Shown piece after piece: positions 48,694 through 56,466 of a DNA stretch of 64,000 bases; the stretch's first letter is position 1, and each line of letters starts with the position of its first letter. A program made the position numbers and the translations under genes. A model generated the notes under the pieces. The model saw nothing but the letters and a program-made list of their open reading frames with translations, was not told where the DNA came from and ran no database searches. The DNA is from Pseudoxanthomonas suwonensis 11-1 (GTDB lineage: Bacteria; Pseudomonadota; Gammaproteobacteria; Xanthomonadales; Xanthomonadaceae): the NCBI RefSeq assembly GCF_000185965.1, contig NC_014924.1:1116001-1180000 (forward strand), in the 5' to 3' direction.

Positions 48694-49278
48694 TCAGAAC
48701 TTCATCGGGTCCATGATCGCGTCGAGGTTCAGGTGGTCGCAGAACTCGAGGAAGTCGTCGCGCAGCGCGGCGATGTGCATGTTCGCCGGCACGCCGATGG
48801 TCACCTGCGCCGAGAACATCTCCGCGCCGGTCTGCATCGCACGGTAACGGGTGCTCTGCAGGTTCTCGATGGTGATGCCCTGGCGGTCGAAGAAGTCGGC
48901 CAGCTGGAACAGGATGCCGGGCTTGTCCGCCGCCACGACCTCGACGATGTAGGGCAGCAGGTTGGACTGCACCTGCTTGGCGGCGGTGCGGTACCAGTTG
49001 AGCTTCAGGCCTTCCTCGCGCTCCAGGCGGCCGAGCATCGCCTCCAGCTTGGCCACCGCGTCCCACGAACCCATCGCCAGCGCCGTCATCGAAACGTCGC
49101 GACCGACCGTGGACAGGCGCGCGTCGACCAGGTTGCAGCCGCTGTCGGCGATCCGCCGGGTGACGGACAGCAGCGGCGACTCCGGATGCGTCGTATAGGC
49201 GTTGATCAGGAGGTGGTTTTCGTTCGGCGAAGGCCGCTGGGGGGTGTCGGTCAAGGAGGCTTCCGCGGGTTGCTGCAT
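48694..49278 (-). CDS. gcvR: Glycine cleavage system repressor-like protein, two ACT domains
   Basis: A 194-residue protein of two tandem ACT domains: LLINAYTTHPESPLLSVTRRIADSGCNLVDARLSTVGRDVSMTALAMGS and then LPYIVEVVAADKPGILFQLADFFDRQGITIENLQSTRYRAMQTGAEMFSAQVTIGVP. In E. coli GcvR binds glycine and the activator GcvA to hold down gcvTHP. The gene is followed by bcp and is divergent from dapA, the same order as E. coli, which supports orthology. A long inverted repeat in the 104-bp spacer forms symmetric promoters for both directions. Confidence 0.85.
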   Translation of the reverse strand: MQQPAEASLTDTPQRPSPNENHLLINAYTTHPESPLLSVTRRIADSGCNLVDARLSTVGRDVSMTALAMGSWDAVAKLEAMLGRLEREEGLKLNWYRTAAKQVQSNLLPYIVEVVAADKPGILFQLADFFDRQGITIENLQSTRYRAMQTGAEMFSAQVTIGVPANMHIAALRDDFLEFCDHLNLDAIMDPMKF

Positions 49279-49319
49279 GCTGGAAAGGCGCGCCCGGGCA
49301 GGGTCGCGCCACCGGGGCC

Positions 49320-49356
49320 AGCATACTTGCCCGTGGTTTCGCGCCGCAAGTATGAT
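49320..49356. promoter_or_regulatory. Symmetric divergent promoters for gcvR-bcp and dapA-bamC
   Basis: An inverted repeat with perfect 9-bp arms CATACTTGC (49322-49330) and GCAAGTATG (49346-49354). Each arm supplies the -35 of one promoter and the -10 of the other: + strand TTGCCC (49327-49332) with TATGAT (49351-49356), minus strand TTGCGG (49344-49349) with TATGCT (49320-49325), both with an 18-bp spacer. Polymerases could not occupy both at once. Confidence 0.65.
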
Positions 49357-49382
49357 CGGGCCTCCTTCAGGCGGCCCGCCGC

Positions 49383-50327
49383 GTGCACGCGCGCCGCAGA
49401 ATCCAGAGCGAAACCGGCTTGCACCCCACCGGCCTGATCACCGCGCTCGCCACCCCCTTAGACGGTGGCGGAGCCCTCGACCTCGACGCCTGGCGACGCC
49501 TGCTGCAATGGCAGCTGGCTGCCGGCGTGCAGGGCATTGTCGTCGCCGGTTCCACCGGCGAAGCCTCGATGCTGGACGACAGCGAATACGACGCCCTGCT
49601 GCGGGTGGCGGTGGAAACCGTTGGCGGCAAGGTGGACGTGATCGCCGGCACCGGCCTGTCCGGCACCGCCGCTACCATCGCCCGCACCCGCCGCGCCGCT
49701 GCGGCGGGCGTCGAGGCCGCGCTGGTGGTGGCCCCGCCGTACGTGCGCCCGACCCAGGCCGGCCTGGTGGCCCATTACCGCGCGGTCGCCGACCGCGGCG
49801 GCCTGCCGGTGATCCTGTACAACGTGCCCGGCCGTACCGCCTGCGACATGCTGCCGGAGACGGTGGCCGAGCTGGCCGGCCACGACAATATCGTCGCGAT
49901 CAAGGAAGCGGTGGCCGACCCGGACCGCATCCAGGCGCTGGTGGCCCTGTCCGGGCGCCATTTCACCGTGCTCAGCGGCGATGACGGCACTGCCGGCCGC
50001 TCGATGCTGGCCGGTGCCCAGGGCCTGGTCTCGGTCGGTTCCAACATCGCCCCGGCCGCCTACCGTCGGCTGTGCGACCTGGCCCGCGCCGGCGACGCCG
50101 CCGCGGCGGACGAGTGGGATGCCAGGCTGGCGCCGCTGCATGCGTTCTGCGGGGTCGAGCCGAACCCGATCCCGGTCAAGGCGCTGCTGCAGGCCGCCGG
50201 TTATGGCCAAGGCCTGCGCCTGCCGCTGGTCCAGCTGTCTGAACGCCACCACGACGAGGCCGCGCGCATGTCCGCGCTGGCCACGCAACTCGAAGCACAC
50301 TGCCGCGGCGATACGCTTGCGGCCTGA
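49383..50327 (+). CDS. dapA: 4-hydroxy-tetrahydrodipicolinate synthase
   Basis: Condenses pyruvate with aspartate semialdehyde in lysine and peptidoglycan precursor synthesis. TIM-barrel features: STGEASML near residue 60 (Thr pair), [14 protein letters not shown] near residue 148 with the active-site Tyr, [11 protein letters not shown] with the Schiff-base Lys near residue 178, and [15 protein letters not shown] GLVSVGSNI near residue 218. The open frame begins with GTG here (314 aa); a TTG at 49419 gives 302 aa starting [12 protein letters not shown], closer to relatives. Both starts are downstream of the promoter; the TTG is slightly preferred by length but neither has a strong ribosome binding site. 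bamC follows. Confidence 0.92.
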   Translation: MHARRRIQSETGLHPTGLITALATPLDGGGALDLDAWRRLLQWQLAAGVQGIVVAGSTGEASMLDDSEYDALLRVAVETVGGKVDVIAGTGLSGTAATIARTRRAAAAGVEAALVVAPPYVRPTQAGLVAHYRAVADRGGLPVILYNVPGRTACDMLPETVAELAGHDNIVAIKEAVADPDRIQALVALSGRHFTVLSGDDGTAGRSMLAGAQGLVSVGSNIAPAAYRRLCDLARAGDAAAADEWDARLAPLHAFCGVEPNPIPVKALLQAAGYGQGLRLPLVQLSERHHDEAARMSALATQLEAHCRGDTLAA

Positions 50328-50355
50328 TCCAGAACTTCTCCGGAGAGCATTGCCG

Positions 50356-50871
50356 ATGTCCCGTCATTCCCGTGTTGTGCGCACCACCGCGGCCTTGCTG
50401 CTGGGTTTCACCGCCGTCGCCACCCTCGGCGGCTGCAAGATGTTCAAGAAGGGTCCGCGCGGCGACTACGCGCTGGCCCAGGAGCAGCGTCCGCTGGAAG
50501 TCCCGCCGGACCTCAACCTGCCCGACACCTCCGGCGCCATGGCGGTGCCGTCGGCCACCGGCGGTCGTGCCGCGCTGCCGTCCGCCCCGGCCGACTCGCA
50601 GAGCGGCTTCACCGTCGCCGGCGCCCAGCGCGACCAGGTGTTCGAGCGCGTCGGCGCCGCGCTGGAGGCCATCGACGGCCTCACCATCGGCAACCGCGCC
50701 CAGCTGCTCGGCAGCTACGACGTGACCTACCAGGGCGAGGGCTTCCTGGTGCGCGTGGCCGCGGTGCAGGGCGGCGTCTACGTCTCGGCGGTCGATCCGC
50801 GCGGCGTCGCCGCCACCAGCCCGGCTGCGGTGCAGGTGGTCGGTTCGCTGCAGGCCGCGTTGGCCCGCTGA
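50356..50871 (+). CDS. bamC: BamC-like outer-membrane assembly lipoprotein
   Basis: Accessory lipoprotein of the beta-barrel assembly machine, 171 residues, shorter than the enteric protein (about 340) because only the N-terminal linker and one helix-grip domain are present. The lipobox LGGCKMF has Cys27. The unstructured stretch RPLEVPPDLNLPDTSGAMAVPS is the BamD-binding element, the best clue. The second half (VFERVGAALEAIDGLTIGNRAQLLGSYDVTYQGEGFLVRVAAVQGGVYVSAVD) is the single helix-grip domain. It follows dapA by 28 bp, as in E. coli. Confidence 0.85.
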   Translation: MSRHSRVVRTTAALLLGFTAVATLGGCKMFKKGPRGDYALAQEQRPLEVPPDLNLPDTSGAMAVPSATGGRAALPSAPADSQSGFTVAGAQRDQVFERVGAALEAIDGLTIGNRAQLLGSYDVTYQGEGFLVRVAAVQGGVYVSAVDPRGVAATSPAAVQVVGSLQAALAR

Positions 50872-50884
50872 AGCCGGCACCCGG

Positions 50885-50910
50885 CATGGCGCGCCCCGGG
50901 GCGCGCCATG
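50885..50910. terminator. Perfect 26-bp palindrome after bamC
   Basis: Arms CATGGCGCGCCCC and its exact complement abut with no spacer 14 bp after the stop codon. It has no T-run. It could serve as a cruciform-prone terminator or a binding site. The remaining 230 bp up to fdxA hold nothing recognised. Confidence 0.45.
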
Positions 50911-51142
50911 TCCCGGCCGGTTTCGCGCGTGTCGTGCATGGACCCGGCCCGTGCATCCCATCCGTTCGGGATGGGGCGCTATTGCTATCCCTCCCTTCGC
51001 AATTGCCGGTTGCTGGCCTTGCGCCCGCGGCTTTCGGCTACGTGCCCTGATGGTGTCGCACGCGGACACGCCGCGCCCGTATGGGGCGCGTGGTTCGGGT
51101 CGGTCGGGGTTGCCGCCAGCAATGGCTGGCCGGCGCGGGCGC

Positions 51143-51466
51143 TCAGCGCTCCAGGAACTTGAGCTTGTCGCCCTTGCCGTCCCACTCGGCGGCGTCCGGC
51201 AGCGGTTCCTTGCGCACGGTGATCACCGGCCAGGCGCGCGACAGTTCGGCATTGAGCGCGACGAAGCCTTCCTGGCCCGCCGGCACGTCATCCTCGGGAT
51301 AGATCGCATTGGCCGGGCATTCCGGCTCGCACAGGGTGCAGTCGATGCACTCGTCCGGGTCGATCACCAGGAAGTTCGGGCCTTCGTGGAAACAGTCCAC
51401 CGGGCACACCTCGACACAGTCGGTGTACTTGCACTTGATGCAGTTCTCGGTGACGACGAAAGGCAT
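51143..51466 (-). CDS. fdxA: Seven-iron ferredoxin FdxA
   Basis: A 107-residue electron carrier with one 3Fe-4S and one 4Fe-4S cluster. [62 protein letters not shown] shows the seven-iron pattern, and the C-terminal extension [31 protein letters not shown] is typical of the gammaproteobacterial form. The open frame upstream belongs to another gene. It stands alone, with the dgo operon 76 bp upstream on the same strand, so readthrough is possible but not meaningful. Confidence 0.97.
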   Translation of the reverse strand: MPFVVTENCIKCKYTDCVEVCPVDCFHEGPNFLVIDPDECIDCTLCEPECPANAIYPEDDVPAGQEGFVALNAELSRAWPVITVRKEPLPDAAEWDGKGDKLKFLER

Positions 51467-51542
51467 GGGTGGACCAGAAAGGCTGCGGGAAACGCGCCAT
51501 TCTAATGCAGGCGCGGTCGCTCCGTCGCGCCGGATGCGCCGG

Positions 51543-52445
51543 TCAGCCGAAGCGCGCCCGTGCCAGCCGGTACATCCCGGCCGCGGCCAGCTCCTCGCGG
51601 TGGCGCAGGACGGTCCTGCCGTGCGCGGCCAGGGCCCGTGCGTAGCGGTCCAGCAGCGCGTCGTTGCCCAGCAGGTGCACCGGGCCGTCACCGGCGCTGG
51701 CCAGTGCCGGCGGCAGCTCGTGGCCGAGCAGCAGCCCGGACAGGTAGGAGGGAAGGGCCTCGGCGGGGAAGCGGTCGAACAGCGCCGCGGTGCGCACGCC
51801 GAACAGGTCGTGCAGCAGGCCGCCGCCGGCACGCGCCGCGGCCAGGCCGGCATCGAACGCGCGCGCATCCAGGATGGCAGGTTCGGTCTCCGGCATGCTC
51901 CGCGCCAGGATGCTGTGCCGGCGCAGCAGGCCGTACAGCTCGCCGGTCAGGGCGGTGGTGATGCGGGTGATGGCGCCGCCCTCGACCTGCACCCACTTGC
52001 TGTGGGTGCCGGGCAGGCACACGGTGTGGCTGCCGGGGCCGAGCTGCTCCAGCAGGCCGGTGACCTGGGTTTCCTCGCCGCGCATCACGTCCGCGGATTG
52101 GCCGCGGTGGTCGGCCATGCCCGGCACGCACCACAGGCTGCGTCCGGCCAGGGCCGGGACCGCGCCCGCCTGGCCGGCCATGTCGACCATGCCGGCGGCC
52201 AGCACATCGGTGCTGGCCGGGCAGGGCACGTAGGGCGCCTCGACCCAGCCGCCGCGTGCGCCGATCATGCCGGACAGCACGACCAGCGGATCCTTCCAGC
52301 CGGCGATCACGCCGGCGAGGGTCTCGCCATGGCGGCCGCTGCAGGCCAGCGCGCCGATGTCGCCGCGGCGCCGCTCCAGCACCCGGCCCGCCTCGTCCAG
52401 GCGATAGGCGCGCAGGTTGCTCCCGCCCCAGTCGATCGCGATCAA
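51543..52445 (-). CDS. dgoK: 2-dehydro-3-deoxygalactonokinase
   Basis: Phosphorylates 2-keto-3-deoxygalactonate, the third step of D-galactonate breakdown, 300 residues. The start [14 protein letters not shown] is the ASKHA-type phosphate loop; [18 protein letters not shown] near residue 60, [17 protein letters not shown] near residue 145 and [35 protein letters not shown] near residue 235 are family segments. It begins with TTG, overlapping the stop of the lactonase gene by 4 nt (TTGA); no ATG is near. It is last in the dgo operon. Confidence 0.92.
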   Translation of the reverse strand: MIAIDWGGSNLRAYRLDEAGRVLERRRGDIGALACSGRHGETLAGVIAGWKDPLVVLSGMIGARGGWVEAPYVPCPASTDVLAAGMVDMAGQAGAVPALAGRSLWCVPGMADHRGQSADVMRGEETQVTGLLEQLGPGSHTVCLPGTHSKWVQVEGGAITRITTALTGELYGLLRRHSILARSMPETEPAILDARAFDAGLAAARAGGGLLHDLFGVRTAALFDRFPAEALPSYLSGLLLGHELPPALASAGDGPVHLLGNDALLDRYARALAAHGRTVLRHREELAAAGMYRLARARFG

Positions 52446-53347
52446 GCGGGCAGCTCCACCCTGCTTTCCGGCACGCCCAGCGGGCGCCCGAGCGGCAATG
52501 CATACAAGCCGCCGGACGTCGGCGCCTCGGCCAGTGCGTGCGCGTCCAGGCCCTCGGGCGAGGTGATGATGTAGAGCGTGTCCAGCGCCGCGCCGCCGAT
52601 CGCGCAGCAGGAAGGCTGCGGCACCGGCAGCGGCACGCTGTACTCGACCTTGCCATCGGCGTCGAAGCGGACCACCCGGGCGCCACCCCAGCGCGCATTC
52701 CAGATCCTGCCCTCGGCATCCAGGCAGGAGCCATCGGGGGAGCCTTCGGCGGTGCCGGCCGGAACCACGGGGCGAGGCGCGCCGACCAGGGCGGCATCCG
52801 GGTCGTAATCGGCCTGGAGGATGGTGCCGGTCGGGGTGTCGCACCAGAACAGGGTGCGGCCGTCGGGCGAGAAGCAGATCGAGTTGGGGATGCCGATGCC
52901 GCCCATCGGCAGCCGGCGCAGGCCGTGTGCCGCCGAGTACTGGTACATCGAACCGGTCGGCGCGTGGCCCGGATTCTGGTTCATGGTGCCGAACACGAAA
53001 TTGCCGTGGCGGTCGGCGCGGCCGTCGTTGCTGCGGTGGCCGGGCAGGGCGGGGTCGATGTCGGCCAGGTGGTGCAGTTGCAGTTCGCCGGGCGCATCGG
53101 CATCGACCTCGGCCTCGTGCAACGAGCTGGCAAGCACCAGCAGCAGGCGGTTGTCCTGGCCCAGGCCGATGCAGCCGGGGCGGTCGGGCAGGTCCCAGTG
53201 GCGGGTCAGGCCGTCGCCGGGGCGGTGCAGCCACAGCCGGCGCCCGTCGATGTCCACCCACAGCACGGACTGGCGGCGGTCACACCAGAGCACGCCTTCG
53301 CCATGCGAACACTTCGAATCAACGACCAGCTGCGGGATGCCTGCCAT
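52442..53347 (-). CDS. SMP-30/gluconolactonase-family sugar lactonase
   Basis: A 301-residue six-bladed propeller lactonase that should open the galactono-1,4-lactone (or a related sugar lactone) to the acid. Metal and substrate residues are visible: HGEGVLW (Glu near residue 17), SNDGRADRHGNFVFGTMN near residue 107, IGIPNSICFSPDGRTLFWCDT near residue 155, and SPDGSCLDAEGRIWNARWGG near residue 205. It lies between dgoD and dgoK, overlapping dgoK, so it supplies the galactonate substrate in the pathway. Members differ in sugar preference, and a metal-dependent mechanism is assumed. Confidence 0.9.
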   Translation of the reverse strand: MAGIPQLVVDSKCSHGEGVLWCDRRQSVLWVDIDGRRLWLHRPGDGLTRHWDLPDRPGCIGLGQDNRLLLVLASSLHEAEVDADAPGELQLHHLADIDPALPGHRSNDGRADRHGNFVFGTMNQNPGHAPTGSMYQYSAAHGLRRLPMGGIGIPNSICFSPDGRTLFWCDTPTGTILQADYDPDAALVGAPRPVVPAGTAEGSPDGSCLDAEGRIWNARWGGARVVRFDADGKVEYSVPLPVPQPSCCAIGGAALDTLYIITSPEGLDAHALAEAPTSGGLYALPLGRPLGVPESRVELPA

Positions 53348-53355
53348 GGAGCTCC

Positions 53356-54507
53356 TTACCATTCGGCGATGCTGGAATCCGCATGCCGCCAGACCGGGTT
53401 GCGCCAGTCCGGCGGGTTGGCGTGCGCATGGCGCAGCCGTTCCTCGTCGACCTCGACCCCCAGGCCCGGGCGCGGCAGCGCTCGGATGTCGCCATTGTCG
53501 CAGCGGAAGTCGTCCTTGTTGAGCACGTAGTCGAGCAGGTCGGCACCCTGGTTGTAGTGGATGCCGATGCTCTGCTCCTGCAGCACCGCGTTGTGGGCGA
53601 CGAAGTCCAGCTGCAGGCAGGCCGCCAGCGCCACCGGACCGAGCGGGCAGTGCGGTGCCAGGGCGACGTCGTAGGCCTCGGCCATGGCCGCGATCTTCAG
53701 GCATTCGGTAATGCCGCCGGCATGCGACAGGTCCGGCTGCAGGATGGCCAGGCCACCGGCTTCGAGCACGCGCTTGAACTCGAAGCGCGAATACATGCGC
53801 TCGCCGGCCGCCAGCGGGATCGAGGTCGAGGCGGCCAGGCGCGGGTAGTACTCGGCCTGTTCCGGCAACACCGGTTCCTCGACGAACAGCGGCTTGAACG
53901 GCTCAAGCTCGCGCAGCAGGAGCTTGGCCATCGGCGCGCCGACCCGGCCGTGGAAGTCCACGCCGAAGTCCACGCTGTCGCCGAAGGCCTCGCGTACCGC
54001 GGCGACCTTGGCCACGGCCTGGTCCACCGCGCGCGGGCTGTCGAGCAGCTTCAGCTCCTCGGTGCCGTTGAACTTGAAGGTGTCGAAGCCCAGCCCGCGG
54101 TAGCTGCGGATCTGATCGACCAGGTCGGCCGGACGGTCGCCGCCGACCCAGCGGTAGGTCTTCATGCGGTCGCGCACGCGGCCGCCAAGTAGTTCGTAGA
54201 CCGGCACGCCCAGCGCCTTGCCCTTGATGTCCCACAGCGCCTGGTCGATGCCGGCGATGGCGCTCATCAGCACCGGGCCGCCGCGGTAGAAGCCGCCGCG
54301 GTACAGCGTCTGCCAGAGGTCGTTGATCCGCGACGGATCCTTGCCGACCACGTACTCGCCCAGTTCGTGCACCGCCGCCTCGACCGTGCGCGCGCGGCCT
54401 TCGACCACCGGCTCGCCCCAGCCGGTGATGCCTTCGTCGGTCTCGACCTTGAGGAACAGCCAGCGCGGCGCGGCGTGGTAGGTGGTGAGGCGGGTGATCT
54501 TCATCAT
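53356..54507 (-). CDS. dgoD: D-galactonate dehydratase
   Basis: Enolase-superfamily enzyme that turns D-galactonate into 2-keto-3-deoxygalactonate, 383 residues. Markers are [16 protein letters not shown] (Mg ligand Asp and catalytic His, near residue 185), [11 protein letters not shown] (Glu), [14 protein letters not shown] (Glu), and [18 protein letters not shown] with Asp-His near residue 285, in the arrangement known from E. coli DgoD. Two ATGs in a row give the start; the first overlaps the dgoA stop by 4 nt (ATGA) and is used. Central gene of the operon. Confidence 0.95.
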   Translation of the reverse strand: MMKITRLTTYHAAPRWLFLKVETDEGITGWGEPVVEGRARTVEAAVHELGEYVVGKDPSRINDLWQTLYRGGFYRGGPVLMSAIAGIDQALWDIKGKALGVPVYELLGGRVRDRMKTYRWVGGDRPADLVDQIRSYRGLGFDTFKFNGTEELKLLDSPRAVDQAVAKVAAVREAFGDSVDFGVDFHGRVGAPMAKLLLRELEPFKPLFVEEPVLPEQAEYYPRLAASTSIPLAAGERMYSRFEFKRVLEAGGLAILQPDLSHAGGITECLKIAAMAEAYDVALAPHCPLGPVALAACLQLDFVAHNAVLQEQSIGIHYNQGADLLDYVLNKDDFRCDNGDIRALPRPGLGVEVDEERLRHAHANPPDWRNPVWRHADSSIAEW

Positions 54508-55127
54508 GCGTGGTCCATGAAGGCCTGGCGGAACGCGCCTGCGTTCTGTCGCGTCGCTTCCGGCGACTGCCCTGGCCGGTAGAGCTCGCCGCCGGTGCCG
54601 GCACCGGTGCAGCCGGCGGCCAGCCATTCCGGCAGCGAGCCGGGAGTGATGCCGCCCACCGCGAACAGCGGCACGCTCGCCGGCAGCACCGCGCGCAGGG
54701 CGCGGATGTGGCCGGGGCCATAGGTGGCGGCGGGGAACAGCTTGAGCATGCTGGCGCCGGCATCCAGCGCGGCGAAGGCCTCGCTGGCGGTGGCGAACCC
54801 GGCCAGTACCTGCAGGCCGGCGTCGGCGGCGTGGCGGACCAGTGCCGGGTTGGTGTTGGGGGTGACGATGAAACGCGCACCGAGCTCGCGCAGCTGGTCG
54901 ACCTGCGCCGGCCGAAGCACCGTGCCGCCGCCGATCCAGGCGCGTGCGCCATGCGCGCGCACGGCCTGGCCGATACTGGTGGCCCAGTCGGGCGAATTGA
55001 GCGGGATCTCGATCGCGTCGTAGCCCTCGTCCAGCAGCGCGTCGAAATGCGCGGGCGCCTGGTCGGGCGTGACGCCACGCAGGATCGCGACCAGGGGCAG
55101 GCGGAACGGCGATGGGGCTGCTGGCAT
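54504..55127 (-). CDS. dgoA: 2-dehydro-3-deoxy-6-phosphogalactonate aldolase
   Basis: Cleaves KDPGal to pyruvate and glyceraldehyde-3-phosphate, 207 residues, class I aldolase TIM barrel. [39 protein letters not shown] near residue 10, [16 protein letters not shown] near residue 64 and the Schiff-base region [20 protein letters not shown] near residue 126 with Lys are visible. E. coli DgoA-type specificity fits the context rather than KDPG aldolase of the Entner-Doudoroff path. The start [12 protein letters not shown] follows GGAG-poor DNA; a longer in-frame start is not favoured. First gene of the operon, divergent from a LysR gene. Confidence 0.93.
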   Translation of the reverse strand: MPAAPSPFRLPLVAILRGVTPDQAPAHFDALLDEGYDAIEIPLNSPDWATSIGQAVRAHGARAWIGGGTVLRPAQVDQLRELGARFIVTPNTNPALVRHAADAGLQVLAGFATASEAFAALDAGASMLKLFPAATYGPGHIRALRAVLPASVPLFAVGGITPGSLPEWLAAGCTGAGTGGELYRPGQSPEATRQNAGAFRQAFMDHA

Positions 55128-55303
55128 GGAGGACTCCGCGGGTGCATGGCGCGACCTTGCGCACGATGCCAGTAAAGACTGGATCGGACAGGGGCGTTCA
55201 CTGGCAGCGGCGGCCCGGCCGGTGGAGGTTGCCGGCGCGGTGCATTGCCGCATGCCTAGCCTTGCCCGGATGGGGTATGTTTGGAAATGAAATTTTCGAT
55301 CCG

Positions 55304-55320
55304 ATGTATTCCCGCTACAT
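55304..55320 (-). promoter_or_regulatory. Candidate LysR operator in the dgoA-lysR spacer
   Basis: ATGTA-TTCCCGC-TACAT, a 5-bp-arm inverted repeat 14 bp before the LysR start and 177 bp before dgoA. It has the T-N11-A form of LysR-type binding sites. Proposed from position and symmetry only. Confidence 0.4.
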
Positions 55321-55333
55321 ATAGGCATCGTTG

Positions 55334-56305
55334 ATGAGCTACCCGCCCGCCGCTTCCCACTGGGCCAATCCAGCGCGGCTCAAGACCCGCCACCTGATGT
55401 TGCTGCTGCACCTGGACGAGCAGGGCTCGGTGCTGCGTGCGGCCGAGGCGGCACGGATGACCCAGCCGGCCGCGTCCAAGCTGCTGGCGGAGATCGAGGG
55501 CCTGTTGGGGGTGCCGCTGTTCGAACGCCATGCGCGCGGGGTGCAGCCGACCTGGTACGGCCAGGTGCTGATCCGGCGCGCGCGCAGCGCCCTGCTGGAG
55601 ATCGGCCGTGCGCAGGAGGAGATCGCGGCACTGCGCGACGGGCGCATGGGCCAGGCCTCGATCGGCACCGTGGTCAATCCCGGGACCAACCTGGTGCCGG
55701 CGGCGGTGGCCGCGATCAAGCGCGAATTCCCCGACATCCTGGTGCGGATCGAGATGGACTACAGCCGGCCGCTGGTGGCGCGCCTGCTCGACGGCCAGCT
55801 CGACCTGGTGGTGGGGCGGATCATGGAGCCTTCCGGCGGCCAGGACCTGGAATTCGAGCCGCTGGCCGACGAGCCGCACTCGGTGATCGTGCGCGCCGAC
55901 CATCCGCTGGCCGGCCGCTCGCGGCTGTCGCACGCGGACCTGGCCGCCTATGGCTGGATCCTGCCGCCGCCGGACAGCCTGCTGCGCGCGCGGCTGGAAA
56001 CCATGTTCCTCGAGCACGGCCTGACGCCCCCCGCGAACGTGGTGGAGACATCGTCCCTGCCAGTCACCCTCAACCTGCTGCGCGCCAGCGACCTGCTCAC
56101 CGCGCTGCCGGTGGAGGCGGTCTCGCCCTACCTGGCCGCGCGCCAGCTGGCCGTGCTACCGCTGGAACTCGGGGTGGGAATGGAGTCCTTCGGCATCATC
56201 CGCCGGCGCGGACACCTGCTTTCGCCTGCCGCGCAAAAGGTCCTGGAGGCGGTGCGCGCGGCAGCGGTGGAGCTGTACCCGCGCGGGGCGCGGCAGGTGT
56301 CCTGA
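55334..56305 (+). CDS. LysR-family regulator of the dgo operon (predicted)
   Basis: A 323-residue LysR-type regulator. The winged helix reads RLKTRHLMLLLHLDEQGSVLRAAEAARMTQPAASKLLAEIEGLLGVPLFERHARGVQPTWYG near residues 16-80, and the effector domain begins around residue 95. The divergent orientation relative to dgoA, with a shared 206-bp spacer, makes it the likely regulator of galactonate use; E. coli uses the GntR-type DgoR instead. The ATG is preceded by an in-frame TTG that is less likely. A TonB-dependent receptor gene follows after 161 bp. Confidence 0.9.
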   Translation: MSYPPAASHWANPARLKTRHLMLLLHLDEQGSVLRAAEAARMTQPAASKLLAEIEGLLGVPLFERHARGVQPTWYGQVLIRRARSALLEIGRAQEEIAALRDGRMGQASIGTVVNPGTNLVPAAVAAIKREFPDILVRIEMDYSRPLVARLLDGQLDLVVGRIMEPSGGQDLEFEPLADEPHSVIVRADHPLAGRSRLSHADLAAYGWILPPPDSLLRARLETMFLEHGLTPPANVVETSSLPVTLNLLRASDLLTALPVEAVSPYLAARQLAVLPLELGVGMESFGIIRRRGHLLSPAAQKVLEAVRAAAVELYPRGARQVS

Positions 56306-56359
56306 TCCAACCTCCCCGGGACGCGTCTGCGTCGCAGAAGGTGCTTGACCGGGGTCACA

Positions 56360-56373
56360 TGGTAGCGTTAACG
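56360..56373 (+). promoter_or_regulatory. LacI-type operator-like site before the first TonB-dependent receptor
   Basis: TGGTAGCGTTAACG resembles LacI-family operators and the box described for xylan-responsive genes in Xanthomonas (TGGTAGCGCTAACA). It lies 94 nt before the receptor ATG. No LacI-type gene is in the window. Confidence 0.35.
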
Positions 56374-56466
56374 TCGCGTTCACGCACATCCGCCGGAACG
56401 CGGGTGGCGTTCATGGCAAGTGCCCATACAACTTAAAGAATCAGGTATCTCTGGGAGGGGAGCTGG

